64,000 nucleotides of DNA from Bacteroidota bacterium (GTDB lineage Bacteria > Bacteroidota > Bacteroidia > Bacteroidales > P3). The translations under genes were made by a program, and so were the position numbers. The notes below the pieces were generated by a model. The model worked only from the letters and a program-made list of their open reading frames with translations, had not been told where the DNA came from and made no database searches. Shown in pieces: positions 50,293 to 58,133 of the stretch. Position 1 is the first letter of the stretch. Each line of letters begins with the position of its first letter. The stretch spans positions 1-64,000 of the forward strand of contig JAEZKK010000014.1 of the NCBI GenBank assembly GCA_023415495.1, read 5' to 3'.

Positions 50293-51276
50293 TTAATTAT
50301 TAGTTCGTCTATATACTTTGATATAGTCGATTAGCATAGCTGTATTGAGTTCCGAATTGGCATTTGGAGAATCTGGTGGCAACAAAACAGCTATATTGAA
50401 CATTATTTGCATATCTCCAATCGGGAAAGCTTGGTCTTGACGATACTTCTCGCCATTTTGTAAAGTGGGATAATAGTATTCTTTACGATATAGTCCAAAT
50501 AAAGAAGGACGAATATATCTTGCAACTTGTCTTATCAGCTTTCCGTCAATTAACCACTGGATTTTGTCTTCATCCCAAATAAGTGTATAGGTATGAAACC
50601 CAGTAGTGAGAGAGTCAAAGCTTAGGTTTAATTTTTTATTAATTGTTTTTATATTTCTTCGCATGCAGTTATAGGCTTTACTATAGCCACCATGTGATGC
50701 ATAATAATAATTGGAGTTAAAACTCCTTGTACTTGTATATGCTTCAAAAACATCTATCTCATTATAATCTCCTTCATATTCCCCATACAACCAAAAGGCA
50801 GGCCATAATCCATAATCTCCGGGCAACTTAATCCTTGCCTCAAACTTGCCGTTAATTGGAAACTGTTCTTTTGAGGCTATTGCTGCTGAGGTATATTCAA
50901 AATCAGATTTAAGAATTGTATAAGGTGTCCAATTGCCAATAAATTCCTTATCATTTTTGATTTCCTTTCTTGTAATCATTCTTAGATACCCTCCTTCTAA
51001 CTCGATGTTTTCTCTTTGTGACCATTCCTTATGTTGATGAAATTCTTGCTTTTGCATATTATAGGAATTAGTTGTTCCTATGTATATTTCCCACTTAGTT
51101 TCGTCAAGGCATAATGAGTCAAAATTATCTTCGAAGATAAGAACAAATGGTAACTGCGTTGAGTCTTGGCAAGAGTTAAATTCCATTGGTTCTGAGTAAT
51201 TGCACTGAGAAATGGCTGGGCTTATTAAACCTAAGAAAACAAGAATTAGAAGAATTAATATTTTTTTTGCTCTCAT
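50293..51276 (-). CDS. Secreted GH16 family glycoside hydrolase
   Basis: 327 residues with a signal peptide (RAKKILILLILVFLGLISPA). The GH16 active site is YNEIDVFEAYTSTRS, matching ExDxxE. LIFEDNFDSLCLDETKWEIY, GLWPAFWLYGEYEGDYNEID, TYTLIWDEDKIQWLIDGKLI and QIMFNIAVLLPP are typical of the laminarinase/licheninase-like group. It cuts beta-1,3 or beta-1,4 glucans or galactans; substrate not readable. MLIDYIKVYRRT ends the fold. The ATG lies only five bases after a -7 element. Confidence 0.9.
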   Translation of the reverse strand: MRAKKILILLILVFLGLISPAISQCNYSEPMEFNSCQDSTQLPFVLIFEDNFDSLCLDETKWEIYIGTTNSYNMQKQEFHQHKEWSQRENIELEGGYLRMITRKEIKNDKEFIGNWTPYTILKSDFEYTSAAIASKEQFPINGKFEARIKLPGDYGLWPAFWLYGEYEGDYNEIDVFEAYTSTRSFNSNYYYASHGGYSKAYNCMRRNIKTINKKLNLSFDSLTTGFHTYTLIWDEDKIQWLIDGKLIRQVARYIRPSLFGLYRKEYYYPTLQNGEKYRQDQAFPIGDMQIMFNIAVLLPPDSPNANSELNTAMLIDYIKVYRRTNN

Positions 51277-51281
51277 GAGGG

Positions 51282-51289
51282 CAAAGATA
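51282..51289 (-). promoter_or_regulatory. -7 element almost at the GH16 start codon
   Basis: TATCTTTG on the minus strand ends five bases before the ATG at 51276. If used, the mRNA would have no leader or almost none. Confidence 0.55.
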
Positions 51290-51311
51290 GAGAAAATCTT
51301 TTGAAATTATG

Positions 51312-51319
51312 TATATTTG
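51312..51319 (+). promoter_or_regulatory. -7 promoter element for ugd
   Basis: TATATTTG, 36 bp before the ugd ATG at 51355. Confidence 0.6.
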
Positions 51320-51354
51320 CATTTAATTTCTAAGTAAACAAAAAGAAAAGATAT

Positions 51355-52671
51355 ATGAAAGCAACTATAGTTGGAACGGGATATGTTGGACTTGTAACAG
51401 GGGCATGTTTTGCTGAAGTAGGCATTGATGTTACATGTATTGACATTGATAAAAGAAAGATTGATAATTTAAATAAGGGTATCTCTCCTATCTACGAGCC
51501 AGGACTCGATGAAATTTTAGATAAAAACATAAAAAAGGGACGTTTAAACTTTTCTACCGAACTTTCAGAACATATTGAAGGTGCAGACGTGATATTCTCT
51601 GCAGTAGGCACGCCGCCAGATGAGGATGGTAGTGCTGATCTTAGTTATGTTTTAGACGTTGCAAGAACAATTGGTAGGAATATGTCCCACTATCAGCTTA
51701 TTGTAACCAAGAGCACAGTTCCTGTGGGAACAGCCCAAAAGGTAAGAAAGACTATTCAAGATGAGCTTGATAAAAGAGGGGTTGATATTGAATTTGATGT
51801 TGCGTCAAATCCAGAGTTTCTTAAAGAAGGTAATGCAGTCAAAGACTTCCTTTTCCCTGACCGTATTGTTGTTGGAATAGAAAGTAAGAGAGCTGAGGAA
51901 ATCATGAGTCGATTATACAAACCTTTCACTCTAAATGGACATAATGTTATTTTTATGGATGTTCCTTCAGCAGAAATGACAAAGTATGCTGCAAATGCAA
52001 TGTTGGCTGTTAGAATTAGTTTTATGAATGAAATTGCAAACCTTTGCGAAAGAGTAGGTGCTAACGTAAATATGGTAAGACAAGGAATTGGTTCCGATCC
52101 TCGAATTGGCTCAAAATTTCTTTATTCAGGAGTGGGATATGGTGGAAGTTGTTTTCCAAAAGATGTTAAGGCTCTTTACCAAACGGGTAAAGAAATGGGA
52201 TTAGAACTTAAAGTAGTGAAAGCTGCTGAAGATGCAAATGATCTTCAAAAGATGGTAATATATGAAAAACTCAGAAGGATATTCCCAGACCTAAACGGAA
52301 AGACAATAGCTATTTGGGGACTAAGCTTTAAACCAGAAACAGATGACATGAGAGAAGCCCCTTCTCTTTATATTTTAAAAGCCCTTGCTTCCCACAATTG
52401 CAAAATTAAGGCTTACGATCCAATTGCTATGGAAGAAACTAAAAGAAGACTTCCTGAAATTGCAGTTGAATATTGTGAAGATGAATACTCAACAACACAA
52501 GATGCAGATGCTCTACTTTTATTAACAGAATGGAAAGAGTTCAGAATGCCACGCTGGGAGGAAATTAAAAAGAATATGAAAGGTAATATTATCCTTGACG
52601 GAAGAAATATTTACGATAGCGAAGAGCTAAAACAATACGGCTTTTATTACGAAGGGATTGGACGAAAATGA
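51355..52671 (+). CDS. ugd: UDP-glucose 6-dehydrogenase
   Basis: 438 residues. It oxidises UDP-glucose to UDP-glucuronate for surface polysaccharide. NAD site KATIVGTGYVGLVTGACFAE; SAVGTPPDEDGSADLSYVLD; TKSTVPVGTAQKVR; the active-site region GVGYGGSCFPKDVKALYQTG with the catalytic cysteine in GSCFPKD; then IWGLSFKPETDDMREAPSLY. Standard length. It overlaps rfbD by four bases (ATGA). UDP-N-acetyl sugars are a possible alternative substrate. Confidence 0.95.
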   Translation: MKATIVGTGYVGLVTGACFAEVGIDVTCIDIDKRKIDNLNKGISPIYEPGLDEILDKNIKKGRLNFSTELSEHIEGADVIFSAVGTPPDEDGSADLSYVLDVARTIGRNMSHYQLIVTKSTVPVGTAQKVRKTIQDELDKRGVDIEFDVASNPEFLKEGNAVKDFLFPDRIVVGIESKRAEEIMSRLYKPFTLNGHNVIFMDVPSAEMTKYAANAMLAVRISFMNEIANLCERVGANVNMVRQGIGSDPRIGSKFLYSGVGYGGSCFPKDVKALYQTGKEMGLELKVVKAAEDANDLQKMVIYEKLRRIFPDLNGKTIAIWGLSFKPETDDMREAPSLYILKALASHNCKIKAYDPIAMEETKRRLPEIAVEYCEDEYSTTQDADALLLLTEWKEFRMPRWEEIKKNMKGNIILDGRNIYDSEELKQYGFYYEGIGRK

Positions 52672-53525
52672 GGAATATATTAGTCACAGGGGGAAAGGGA
52701 CAGCTTGGACTGAGCCTTCGCTGCATCTCAAACGAGTTTCCAGATTACTCTTTCGACTTTATGGACATAGGGGAAATGGACATCACCGACAAGGAAAGCA
52801 TTTCTAATATCCTTAAAGCCAAGGATTATTTCGCTGTAATCAACTGTGCAGCATTCACAGCTGTCGATTTGGCGGAAGGAAAGAAAGAAATGGCATACCT
52901 AATAAACGTTTATGGCGTAAAGAACCTGGTGGAGGCAGCTAACGAAACCAACACTCACCTTATCCATATCTCAACCGACTACGTCTTTGGGGGAAATGGG
53001 AACACTCCCTTTAAGCCTTATGACGAGCCAAACCCTAATTCGGTTTACGGAAAAACCAAATTGGAGGGAGAAAAGGAAATAACGCAGGTATCGAAATCAG
53101 GTTTCATCATAATTAGAACTTCATGGCTTTATTCCGAAGAGGGAAATAATTTCCTTAAAACCATGATTAACATAGGTCAAACCAAGGATTCAGTATCGGT
53201 AATATACGATCAGGTTGGCACACCTACCTATGCTGGCGACTTGGCAAGGGCGATTATCCTTTGCCTTGATAAGATTAATAATAACTCAAGGGAGATTTTC
53301 CACTTCTCAAACGAAGGAGTATGCTCGTGGTACGACTTTGCAAAGGAGATTATGGAAGAAATGTCGCTACAATGCAAGGTTTTACCGATACTGACAAGCC
53401 AATATCCAACCCCTGCAAAGAGACCTTATTACAGTGTTATGAACAAAGACGATATCAAAAACTACCTTTCAATTGAGATACCACACTGGAAGAACGCCTT
53501 GAGGCGATGTATCAAAAACTTATAA
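52668..53525 (+). CDS. rfbD: dTDP-4-dehydrorhamnose reductase
   Basis: 285 residues, an extended short-chain dehydrogenase. It makes dTDP-L-rhamnose in the last step of rhamnose activation. Seen: ILVTGGKGQLGLSLRCI, VINCAAFTAVDLAEGKKEMA, LIHISTDYVFGGNGNTPFKP, NSVYGKTKLEGEKEI (YxxxK) and IIRTSWLYSEEGNNFLKTM. It is coupled to ugd. Codons are more GC-rich here than in nearby genes. rfbA, rfbB and rfbC are not in the window. Confidence 0.94.
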   Translation: MRNILVTGGKGQLGLSLRCISNEFPDYSFDFMDIGEMDITDKESISNILKAKDYFAVINCAAFTAVDLAEGKKEMAYLINVYGVKNLVEAANETNTHLIHISTDYVFGGNGNTPFKPYDEPNPNSVYGKTKLEGEKEITQVSKSGFIIIRTSWLYSEEGNNFLKTMINIGQTKDSVSVIYDQVGTPTYAGDLARAIILCLDKINNNSREIFHFSNEGVCSWYDFAKEIMEEMSLQCKVLPILTSQYPTPAKRPYYSVMNKDDIKNYLSIEIPHWKNALRRCIKNL

Positions 53526-53531
53526 TAGAAA

Positions 53532-54089
53532 ATGAATTTCAATCATAATATCAAACCAATCAATTCTAAGACCATAGCAGCAATATCTATGGTCTTTTTG
53601 CTGAGCTCTTGTTCTATATTCACTAAAGCCCCAAAACAAGAGGATTATGCTTGGGAAATAGAGTGGGAAGATGAAAAATCAACAAGGATTATACGAAAAG
53701 AGGAGGTTAAGATACGAGATACTAAACTCGCTGATTATTACGAAAGCTGGCTTGGAGTGCCGCATCGTATGGGTGGAATGACAAAACAAGGCATTGATTG
53801 TTCGGGATTTGTCTACAAGGTTTACTACGAAGTATATAAAATAAAGCTTCCTCGAACCGCTTCCCAAATGGCTGAGGTTGTAGATAAGGTTAATCGCAAT
53901 GAGTTGAAGGAAGGCGACTTGGTATTCTTCAGAAGAGGAACGGCAAAACCTCATCACGTTGGCATATATCTAAAAGACAATACCTTCGTACATACTTCCT
54001 CATCTCGAGGAGTAACTATTTCAAGTCTTCAAGACAAGTATTGGGCAAACCAATTTTACTTTGGTGCTCGTCATCCCTTAAAAAAATAA
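53532..54089 (+). CDS. NlpC/P60 family lipoprotein peptidase
   Basis: 185 residues. A lipobox lies in AAISMVFLLSSCSIF (cysteine near 28), placing it in the membrane facing the periplasm. The NlpC/P60 domain has the catalytic cysteine in QGIDCSGFVYKVYYEVYK, histidine in TAKPHHVGIYLKDN and a third residue in TFVHTSSSRGVTISS. It cuts stem peptides of peptidoglycan. It follows rfbD by six bases. Array 6 follows within 25 bp of its stop. Confidence 0.92.
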   Translation: MNFNHNIKPINSKTIAAISMVFLLSSCSIFTKAPKQEDYAWEIEWEDEKSTRIIRKEEVKIRDTKLADYYESWLGVPHRMGGMTKQGIDCSGFVYKVYYEVYKIKLPRTASQMAEVVDKVNRNELKEGDLVFFRRGTAKPHHVGIYLKDNTFVHTSSSRGVTISSLQDKYWANQFYFGARHPLKK

Positions 54090-54112
54090 AATATAAAGAG
54101 TAATTGACATTT

Positions 54113-54257
54113 GTAAAGCGGCTTTACAGACTTCTAAAGCCGCTTTACGGGTCTGTAAAGCGGCTTTAGAAATGTAGTATTGAAGTCTTAGTGCGAAATA
54201 ACTTGATTATAATATAGAATAACTTGATTTAAATATCAAATCAAGAGATTATCTTGT
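54113..54257. repeat. Phased palindrome array 6 (TAAAGCGGCTTTA), 21 bp pitch
   Basis: TAAAGCGGCTTTA starts at 54114 and 54156 and its reverse complement TAAAGCCGCTTTA at 54135; both steps are 21 bp. CTAAAGCCGCTTTAC and GTAAAGCGGCTTTAG form a 15 bp perfect inverted repeat. In the same phase, ATAACTTGATT recurs with CTTGA centred on 54204 and 54225, and GAAGTCTT lies near 54185. TCAAGA...TCTTG at 54241-54256 ends it slightly out of phase. It fills the convergent gap between the NlpC/P60 and SatP-like genes. Confidence 0.88.
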
Positions 54258-54263
54258 CTAATC

Positions 54264-54869
54264 TTATTTTATCATTGGTTTGCCAACAGGTAATATTGTC
54301 TTTTGAAAGAATGTGTTTAGGTATTTTGCTCCTAATACATAGAAAGTTACTAATGATGTTCCTGCTTCTGCAAGTCCTGCGATAATTCCCCAAGTGCTTG
54401 AATGTGTAAAGGTGTAAATCATTAATGCTATTAGCAAGATATCGATAAGGATAAGCAATAAAAACATTGTTGGATTCATCTTAAGCGTTGAAACAGTTAG
54501 GATTATTGAGAAGATTACATAGCCTAATAATGCAAAACCAAACTGTCCCATATCAAGACTTTCCTGCATTGGAAGTCCAAAATAACCTAATTTAGTCATC
54601 CAAGTGAATGATACTCCTAACCAAAACAGTCCATAGGCAGAGAATGCTGTTGCTCCGAATAGATTATTATGTTTAAAGTCGAAGATACTTGCAATAATTT
54701 GTGCAATTCCTCCTAAGAATATTGCCCAAGGGATTATCCCTGAAACATCTGAGGTTATTCCTAATTTATTTGAAGCTGCTACCATGGTTACAATGGCTAA
54801 TCCGAAAAGACCCAAGGTTGTAGGGTCAGCAACTTGACTTTTAACAGTATATACGTTTTCTTGATTCAT
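54264..54869 (-). CDS. AcpP/SatP (GPR1/FUN34/YaaH) family acetate transporter
   Basis: 201 residues with six membrane helices. The family signature NPxPLGL near the N-terminus reads ADPTTLGLFG here. GGIAQIIASIFDFKHNNLFG, GATAFSAYGLFWLGVSFTWM and LTVSTLKMNPTMFLLLILID match the SatP family. It moves acetate or succinate with protons. This fits a fermenting organism, next to the butyrate theme, but direction and substrate are inferred. No good promoter match is seen upstream. Confidence 0.88.
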   Translation of the reverse strand: MNQENVYTVKSQVADPTTLGLFGLAIVTMVAASNKLGITSDVSGIIPWAIFLGGIAQIIASIFDFKHNNLFGATAFSAYGLFWLGVSFTWMTKLGYFGLPMQESLDMGQFGFALLGYVIFSIILTVSTLKMNPTMFLLLILIDILLIALMIYTFTHSSTWGIIAGLAEAGTSLVTFYVLGAKYLNTFFQKTILPVGKPMIK

Positions 54870-54940
54870 TTCTTTTTTCTGTGATTCTATTATTTAATTC
54901 TTTTATTAATTCAATGGCTAATAAATTTGAAAATGACACA

Positions 54941-54971
54941 AAAAAAAGTAGTCTCAGGATTGGGACTACTC
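54941..54971 (-). terminator. Terminator of the small lipoprotein gene
   Basis: On the minus strand AGTAGTCCCA pairs with TGAGACTACT with one mismatch around ATCC, followed by seven T. Confidence 0.82.
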
Positions 54972-55003
54972 TTGTTTTGTCAGCAGATTATATCTGCGTT
55001 CAA

Positions 55004-55156
55004 TTACATAGCTGGTGTTTCAGCAACAGTTTCAGTTGGAGTTTCAACTACAGTTTCAACTTGTTCTTCAACTACAGTTTCAGTTGGAGTTTCAGTTTTT
55101 CCACCACAAGCTGCGAATACTGCAGCAACAGCTAATAAAAACAATGCTTTTTTCAT
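55004..55156 (-). CDS. Small lipoprotein with TETPTETV repeats
   Basis: A 50-residue gene hidden under longer plus-strand frames. The start is MKKALFLLAVAAVFAAC, a compact lipoprotein signal with the cysteine at 17. The mature part is only about 34 residues and low in complexity: GGKTETPTETVVEE, QVETVVETPTETVAE and TPAM, nearly all Thr, Glu, Val and Pro. It has its own -7 element at 55203 and a terminator at 54941, which strongly supports a real gene. The function is unknown; short acidic lipoproteins like this are common and often abundant in Bacteroidota. Confidence 0.85.
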   Translation of the reverse strand: MKKALFLLAVAAVFAACGGKTETPTETVVEEQVETVVETPTETVAETPAM

Positions 55157-55202
55157 TTTTTCTTTTGTTTTAAGGTTTGACAATTCATTTGTTTTAACGA
55201 TG

Positions 55203-55210
55203 CAAAGATA
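55203..55210 (-). promoter_or_regulatory. -7 promoter element for the small lipoprotein gene
   Basis: TATCTTTG on the minus strand, 46 bp upstream of the ATG at 55156. Confidence 0.68.
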
Positions 55211-55263
55211 CTATAAAAAACATTATACGTGATAAAAAAGATAATAATTATTTTTAGAAAGTA

Positions 55264-55303
55264 GTTATGTGGCAGTGTAACAGTGTTATATGGTGGTAAA
55301 ATC
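55264..55303. repeat. Two 21 bp repeat units (GTTATRTGG)
   Basis: GTTATGTGGCAGTGTAACA at 55264 and GTTATATGGTGGTAAAAT at 55285 are diverged copies 21 bp apart, just past the stop of the O-antigen ligase gene. Confidence 0.45.
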
Positions 55304-55311
55304 TTGTATAA

Positions 55312-57297
55312 TTAATTTGAAATTCCACTTAATTCGGCTTGAAACTTAAGTAATTCTTTGTTGTCTGGATGATAAAACAAAGCGGAATCAAGTAATATTT
55401 CCATCTTACTAAGATCTTTTTTCCTCTTATTAATATCTATTATATCAATCCACGCTTTTGGCTCATCCTTATACCTTTTCAGGAAATTATCTATAATTGC
55501 CTCCGCCGTATTATACTCTTTTAAATTCCTATACTTATAATATAGTGTCCTTACAGGGTCGTAACAAATTGGCTTCATCTCAATACACTGCCTTGCATAG
55601 AACTCAGCTGAGTCGAGTTTTCCAAGTTTAAGGTAGTAATTAGAAAGTCTAAACTCCCTTAAACCGTAGTATGGATTGGACTTATCGTTAATTATAATAT
55701 CAATAGCTTGGCGATATTTCTTCTCAATATCAAATCTCATCCCAATGGTTAGAGCTATTGGGTTGGTACTCTCGTCTATTGTTGGAATAGGAGGAAATCT
55801 CCTTGCCCATTGTTCGGCGGTGTAATTTATCCTTTTGTTACCATTGGTCTGGAGAATCTTCTCTTTCTGCATAATAGAGGAAGTAAAATGCATGGTCTCA
55901 AGAAGAGTTACGGGAATGATAATTAGTAATAGGATATAGAAAGGAAGTTTCGTTGGCTTGGTATCTTGTTTCATCTCCCTGAGATAAGCTATCAGGATTA
56001 GGGAAAGGGAAAGTGCAAGGTATAACTGCATATCTGCTCTCTCTAAAGGGAAGTTAAACATTGCATCATTCATATAAGTAACCATACCCAAAAACCCTGT
56101 TAGGGAGATAAATCGAGAGTTGGTCCTAATTCTTTTCTTGATTTGGGTCTTTAAAAAGAGGATTCCTGAGGACAGGAATAAGAGTAGATAGGATAGAAGT
56201 CCAAATATGCCAAGCTCAGAGAACATTTCAAGATAATCATTGTGGGCATGGTCGGAGACAACAAAGTTTGGCTTTTGCTTAGCTTCAACTTTCATTATGG
56301 CAACCTTATGATTCCCCACACCATAACCAAGTATTGGCTTACTCTTAATTATTTCTATTGTATTTTTCCAAATTATCAGCCTGCCCTTAGAGTTCCCCTC
56401 TTCTATACTCCTAAGTCTGCTTGCAACAGTATAGTTATTCGTATCAAAGTTATAAACTTCTGCAGCCTTGGAATGACGTGCGAAATGTTCAAAATTAAAT
56501 TTCACAAACCCATCTCCAGCTAATAATCCGCTGCCTATTGCTAAGAGGATGATAATACTTGGTTTTATTAGTTTTATATTTGGCTTGTGTTTTAGATGAT
56601 AGTAGGTTATAAAGCCAATAAGAATTACTCCCTGCATTATAAGACCAAGGAAGCTTGTTCTGGCACTAAGGATTACAAGGGTGAAACTTAGTGAGAATAT
56701 AAGTATAAGGGCGAAAATACGAAGAGCTTTCTTGCGAAAAAATACTATATAATAAAGAAAGGGCAGCTTGAAAAGAATTGCTGCTGCAAATATATTCTTG
56801 TTTCCGTAAAATCCATTTAGGTATAAATTCTTGCGAGGGTTGGAATAGACCTCAAGATAGTAATAGGGAAGTATGCAGGAAAGAACATTGAAGGTGGCGA
56901 TAATTAGACTTAGGGTAAGGATAGTTTGAAATAGTCGTGGTTTATTCTCGATTAATAGGGATAGAACTAAGTATAGAATAAGAATAATCACCCATCTATT
57001 TAAGGTTAAAATACTTTCTGGTACATTAATTGCTTGTAAGAAGGAAATAAGCATAAAGGATAGGAGTATGAACCAGGAAATTGTTATCCTGTTAGTAAGT
57101 AATCGAGTATTAAAACTAATTTTCCCCTTAAATGAAAAGAAGCTTAGGAATGATAAAACCCCTAATAGTGTTAAGGAAAAGAAGAAATGCTTTAGCGATG
57201 TGGAGTCTAAGACCCATAAAGGGGGGAATATCTGGGTAAGAAGTAAGATTGTAATAGCGGTGGATGCTAATATAAATACTTTATTATTTCCTTTCAT
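55312..57297 (-). CDS. O-antigen ligase-like membrane protein with TPR tail
   Basis: 661 residues. About ten to twelve membrane helices fill residues 1-455. The large periplasmic loop has GRLIIWKNTIEIIKSKPILG, YGVGNHKVAIM and VSDHAHNDYLEMFSELGIFG, the Wzy_C/O-antigen ligase signature. From about 500 a soluble helical part has TPR-like repeats (YYLKLGKLDSAEFYARQCIE, RNLKEYNTAEAIIDNFLKRY). It could ligate O-antigen to lipid A, polymerise it, or transfer glycan to protein; the TPR tail is common in Bacteroidota members. Nearby ugd and rfbD fit polysaccharide work. Confidence 0.85.
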   Translation of the reverse strand: MKGNNKVFILASTAITILLLTQIFPPLWVLDSTSLKHFFFSLTLLGVLSFLSFFSFKGKISFNTRLLTNRITISWFILLSFMLISFLQAINVPESILTLNRWVIILILYLVLSLLIENKPRLFQTILTLSLIIATFNVLSCILPYYYLEVYSNPRKNLYLNGFYGNKNIFAAAILFKLPFLYYIVFFRKKALRIFALILIFSLSFTLVILSARTSFLGLIMQGVILIGFITYYHLKHKPNIKLIKPSIIILLAIGSGLLAGDGFVKFNFEHFARHSKAAEVYNFDTNNYTVASRLRSIEEGNSKGRLIIWKNTIEIIKSKPILGYGVGNHKVAIMKVEAKQKPNFVVSDHAHNDYLEMFSELGIFGLLSYLLLFLSSGILFLKTQIKKRIRTNSRFISLTGFLGMVTYMNDAMFNFPLERADMQLYLALSLSLILIAYLREMKQDTKPTKLPFYILLLIIIPVTLLETMHFTSSIMQKEKILQTNGNKRINYTAEQWARRFPPIPTIDESTNPIALTIGMRFDIEKKYRQAIDIIINDKSNPYYGLREFRLSNYYLKLGKLDSAEFYARQCIEMKPICYDPVRTLYYKYRNLKEYNTAEAIIDNFLKRYKDEPKAWIDIIDINKRKKDLSKMEILLDSALFYHPDNKELLKFQAELSGISN

Positions 57298-57331
57298 TTT
57301 CCTTGAGATTTACTTTTGTTCTAATAATATG

Positions 57332-57339
57332 CAAAAATA
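57332..57339 (-). promoter_or_regulatory. -7 promoter element for the O-antigen ligase gene
   Basis: TATTTTTG on the minus strand, 35 bp upstream of the ATG at 57297. Confidence 0.6.
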
Positions 57340-57365
57340 CATTTTTGTTATTAGAAAAAAAAATG

Positions 57366-57373
57366 TACTTTTG
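57366..57373 (+). promoter_or_regulatory. -7 promoter element for the secreted protein-ftsK-lolA run
   Basis: TACTTTTG, 46 bp before the ATG at 57419, with TTTG at 57344-57347. Confidence 0.6.
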
Positions 57374-57418
57374 TAACCTTAAAGCAAACAATATAAAGAA
57401 ACATAATACTAAAACAAA

Positions 57419-58114
57419 ATGAAAAGAACGTTTATTTCAATTTTTGTGCTATTAATAATAAGTATTATTAGCATTAACACCTATGCTCAGCAAGGTAAAT
57501 TCAAGGGTACAGTAAAATATACCTTAGCTTGGGAAGGTGAAGTCCCTCCTGGAGTACCTACATCCTTAGAAGTAAAGATATATGAGGAGAAATCATCCTT
57601 CAATAATATACTTTCAATGTTTGGGGAACCTACTATCACTAATGCTGAAGGTAAGTTTTCTTATTCTCTTTTTGACTTTTCACAGGTGCCAATCGAAGGA
57701 GTAACAGGCAAATGGTACATAAGAACAAAATTAGACGAAGAAGATATTAAGAAGAATGTTTATGATATCACCTCAGAAACAAAACTTATTGCAGGGAAAA
57801 CAGCTAAGAAGGTAAATGTAACCTTTAATAAGGAAGACGGAACCCAGGTTAATGAGACTATATGGATGTGTGACGAGATTGGACCTAGCTTAGACTTGGT
57901 CTTTTACCCAGGATTAAAGGGAATGCCTTTTGAATTCCCTGTTGATGCAGAGAAGTTTAAAATCACCTTTACGGTAAGTGAGATTACTGAGGGTAAGATT
58001 AAGGAAGCTGATATGTTAGTTCCAACTGGATATGAGGAACAATCACAGGAAGAATTCGAAGAAATAATCAAGATTATATTTGAAGCCCTTGGTGGGGGTG
58101 GAGATGATATTTAA
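57419..58114 (+). CDS. Secreted DUF4412/GLPGLI-like protein
   Basis: 231 residues with a signal peptide (MKRTFISIFVLLIISIISIN, then TYAQ). The body alternates beta strands: FKGTVKYTLAWEGEVPPGVP, MFGEPTITNAEGKFSYSLFD, TKLIAGKTAKKVNVTFNKED and ETIWMCDEIGPSLDLVFYPG. This K-x-I-x-G-x-x-A-K-K pattern with a later PG-x-KG-x-P-F-E-F is that of DUF4412/GLPGLI-type proteins, which resemble LolA-like folds. It precedes ftsK by 19 bp and lolA lies beyond. Role unknown. Confidence 0.7.
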   Translation: MKRTFISIFVLLIISIISINTYAQQGKFKGTVKYTLAWEGEVPPGVPTSLEVKIYEEKSSFNNILSMFGEPTITNAEGKFSYSLFDFSQVPIEGVTGKWYIRTKLDEEDIKKNVYDITSETKLIAGKTAKKVNVTFNKEDGTQVNETIWMCDEIGPSLDLVFYPGLKGMPFEFPVDAEKFKITFTVSEITEGKIKEADMLVPTGYEEQSQEEFEEIIKIIFEALGGGGDDI

Positions 58115-58133
58115 CCAATAAAAGGATTTATCA

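Noticed and set aside
54927..55232. Plus-strand frame of 101 codons with a signal-like N-terminus and a valine/serine/threonine repeat
   Set aside because: It is the antisense of the small lipoprotein gene, which has a proper promoter, lipobox and terminator on the other strand.
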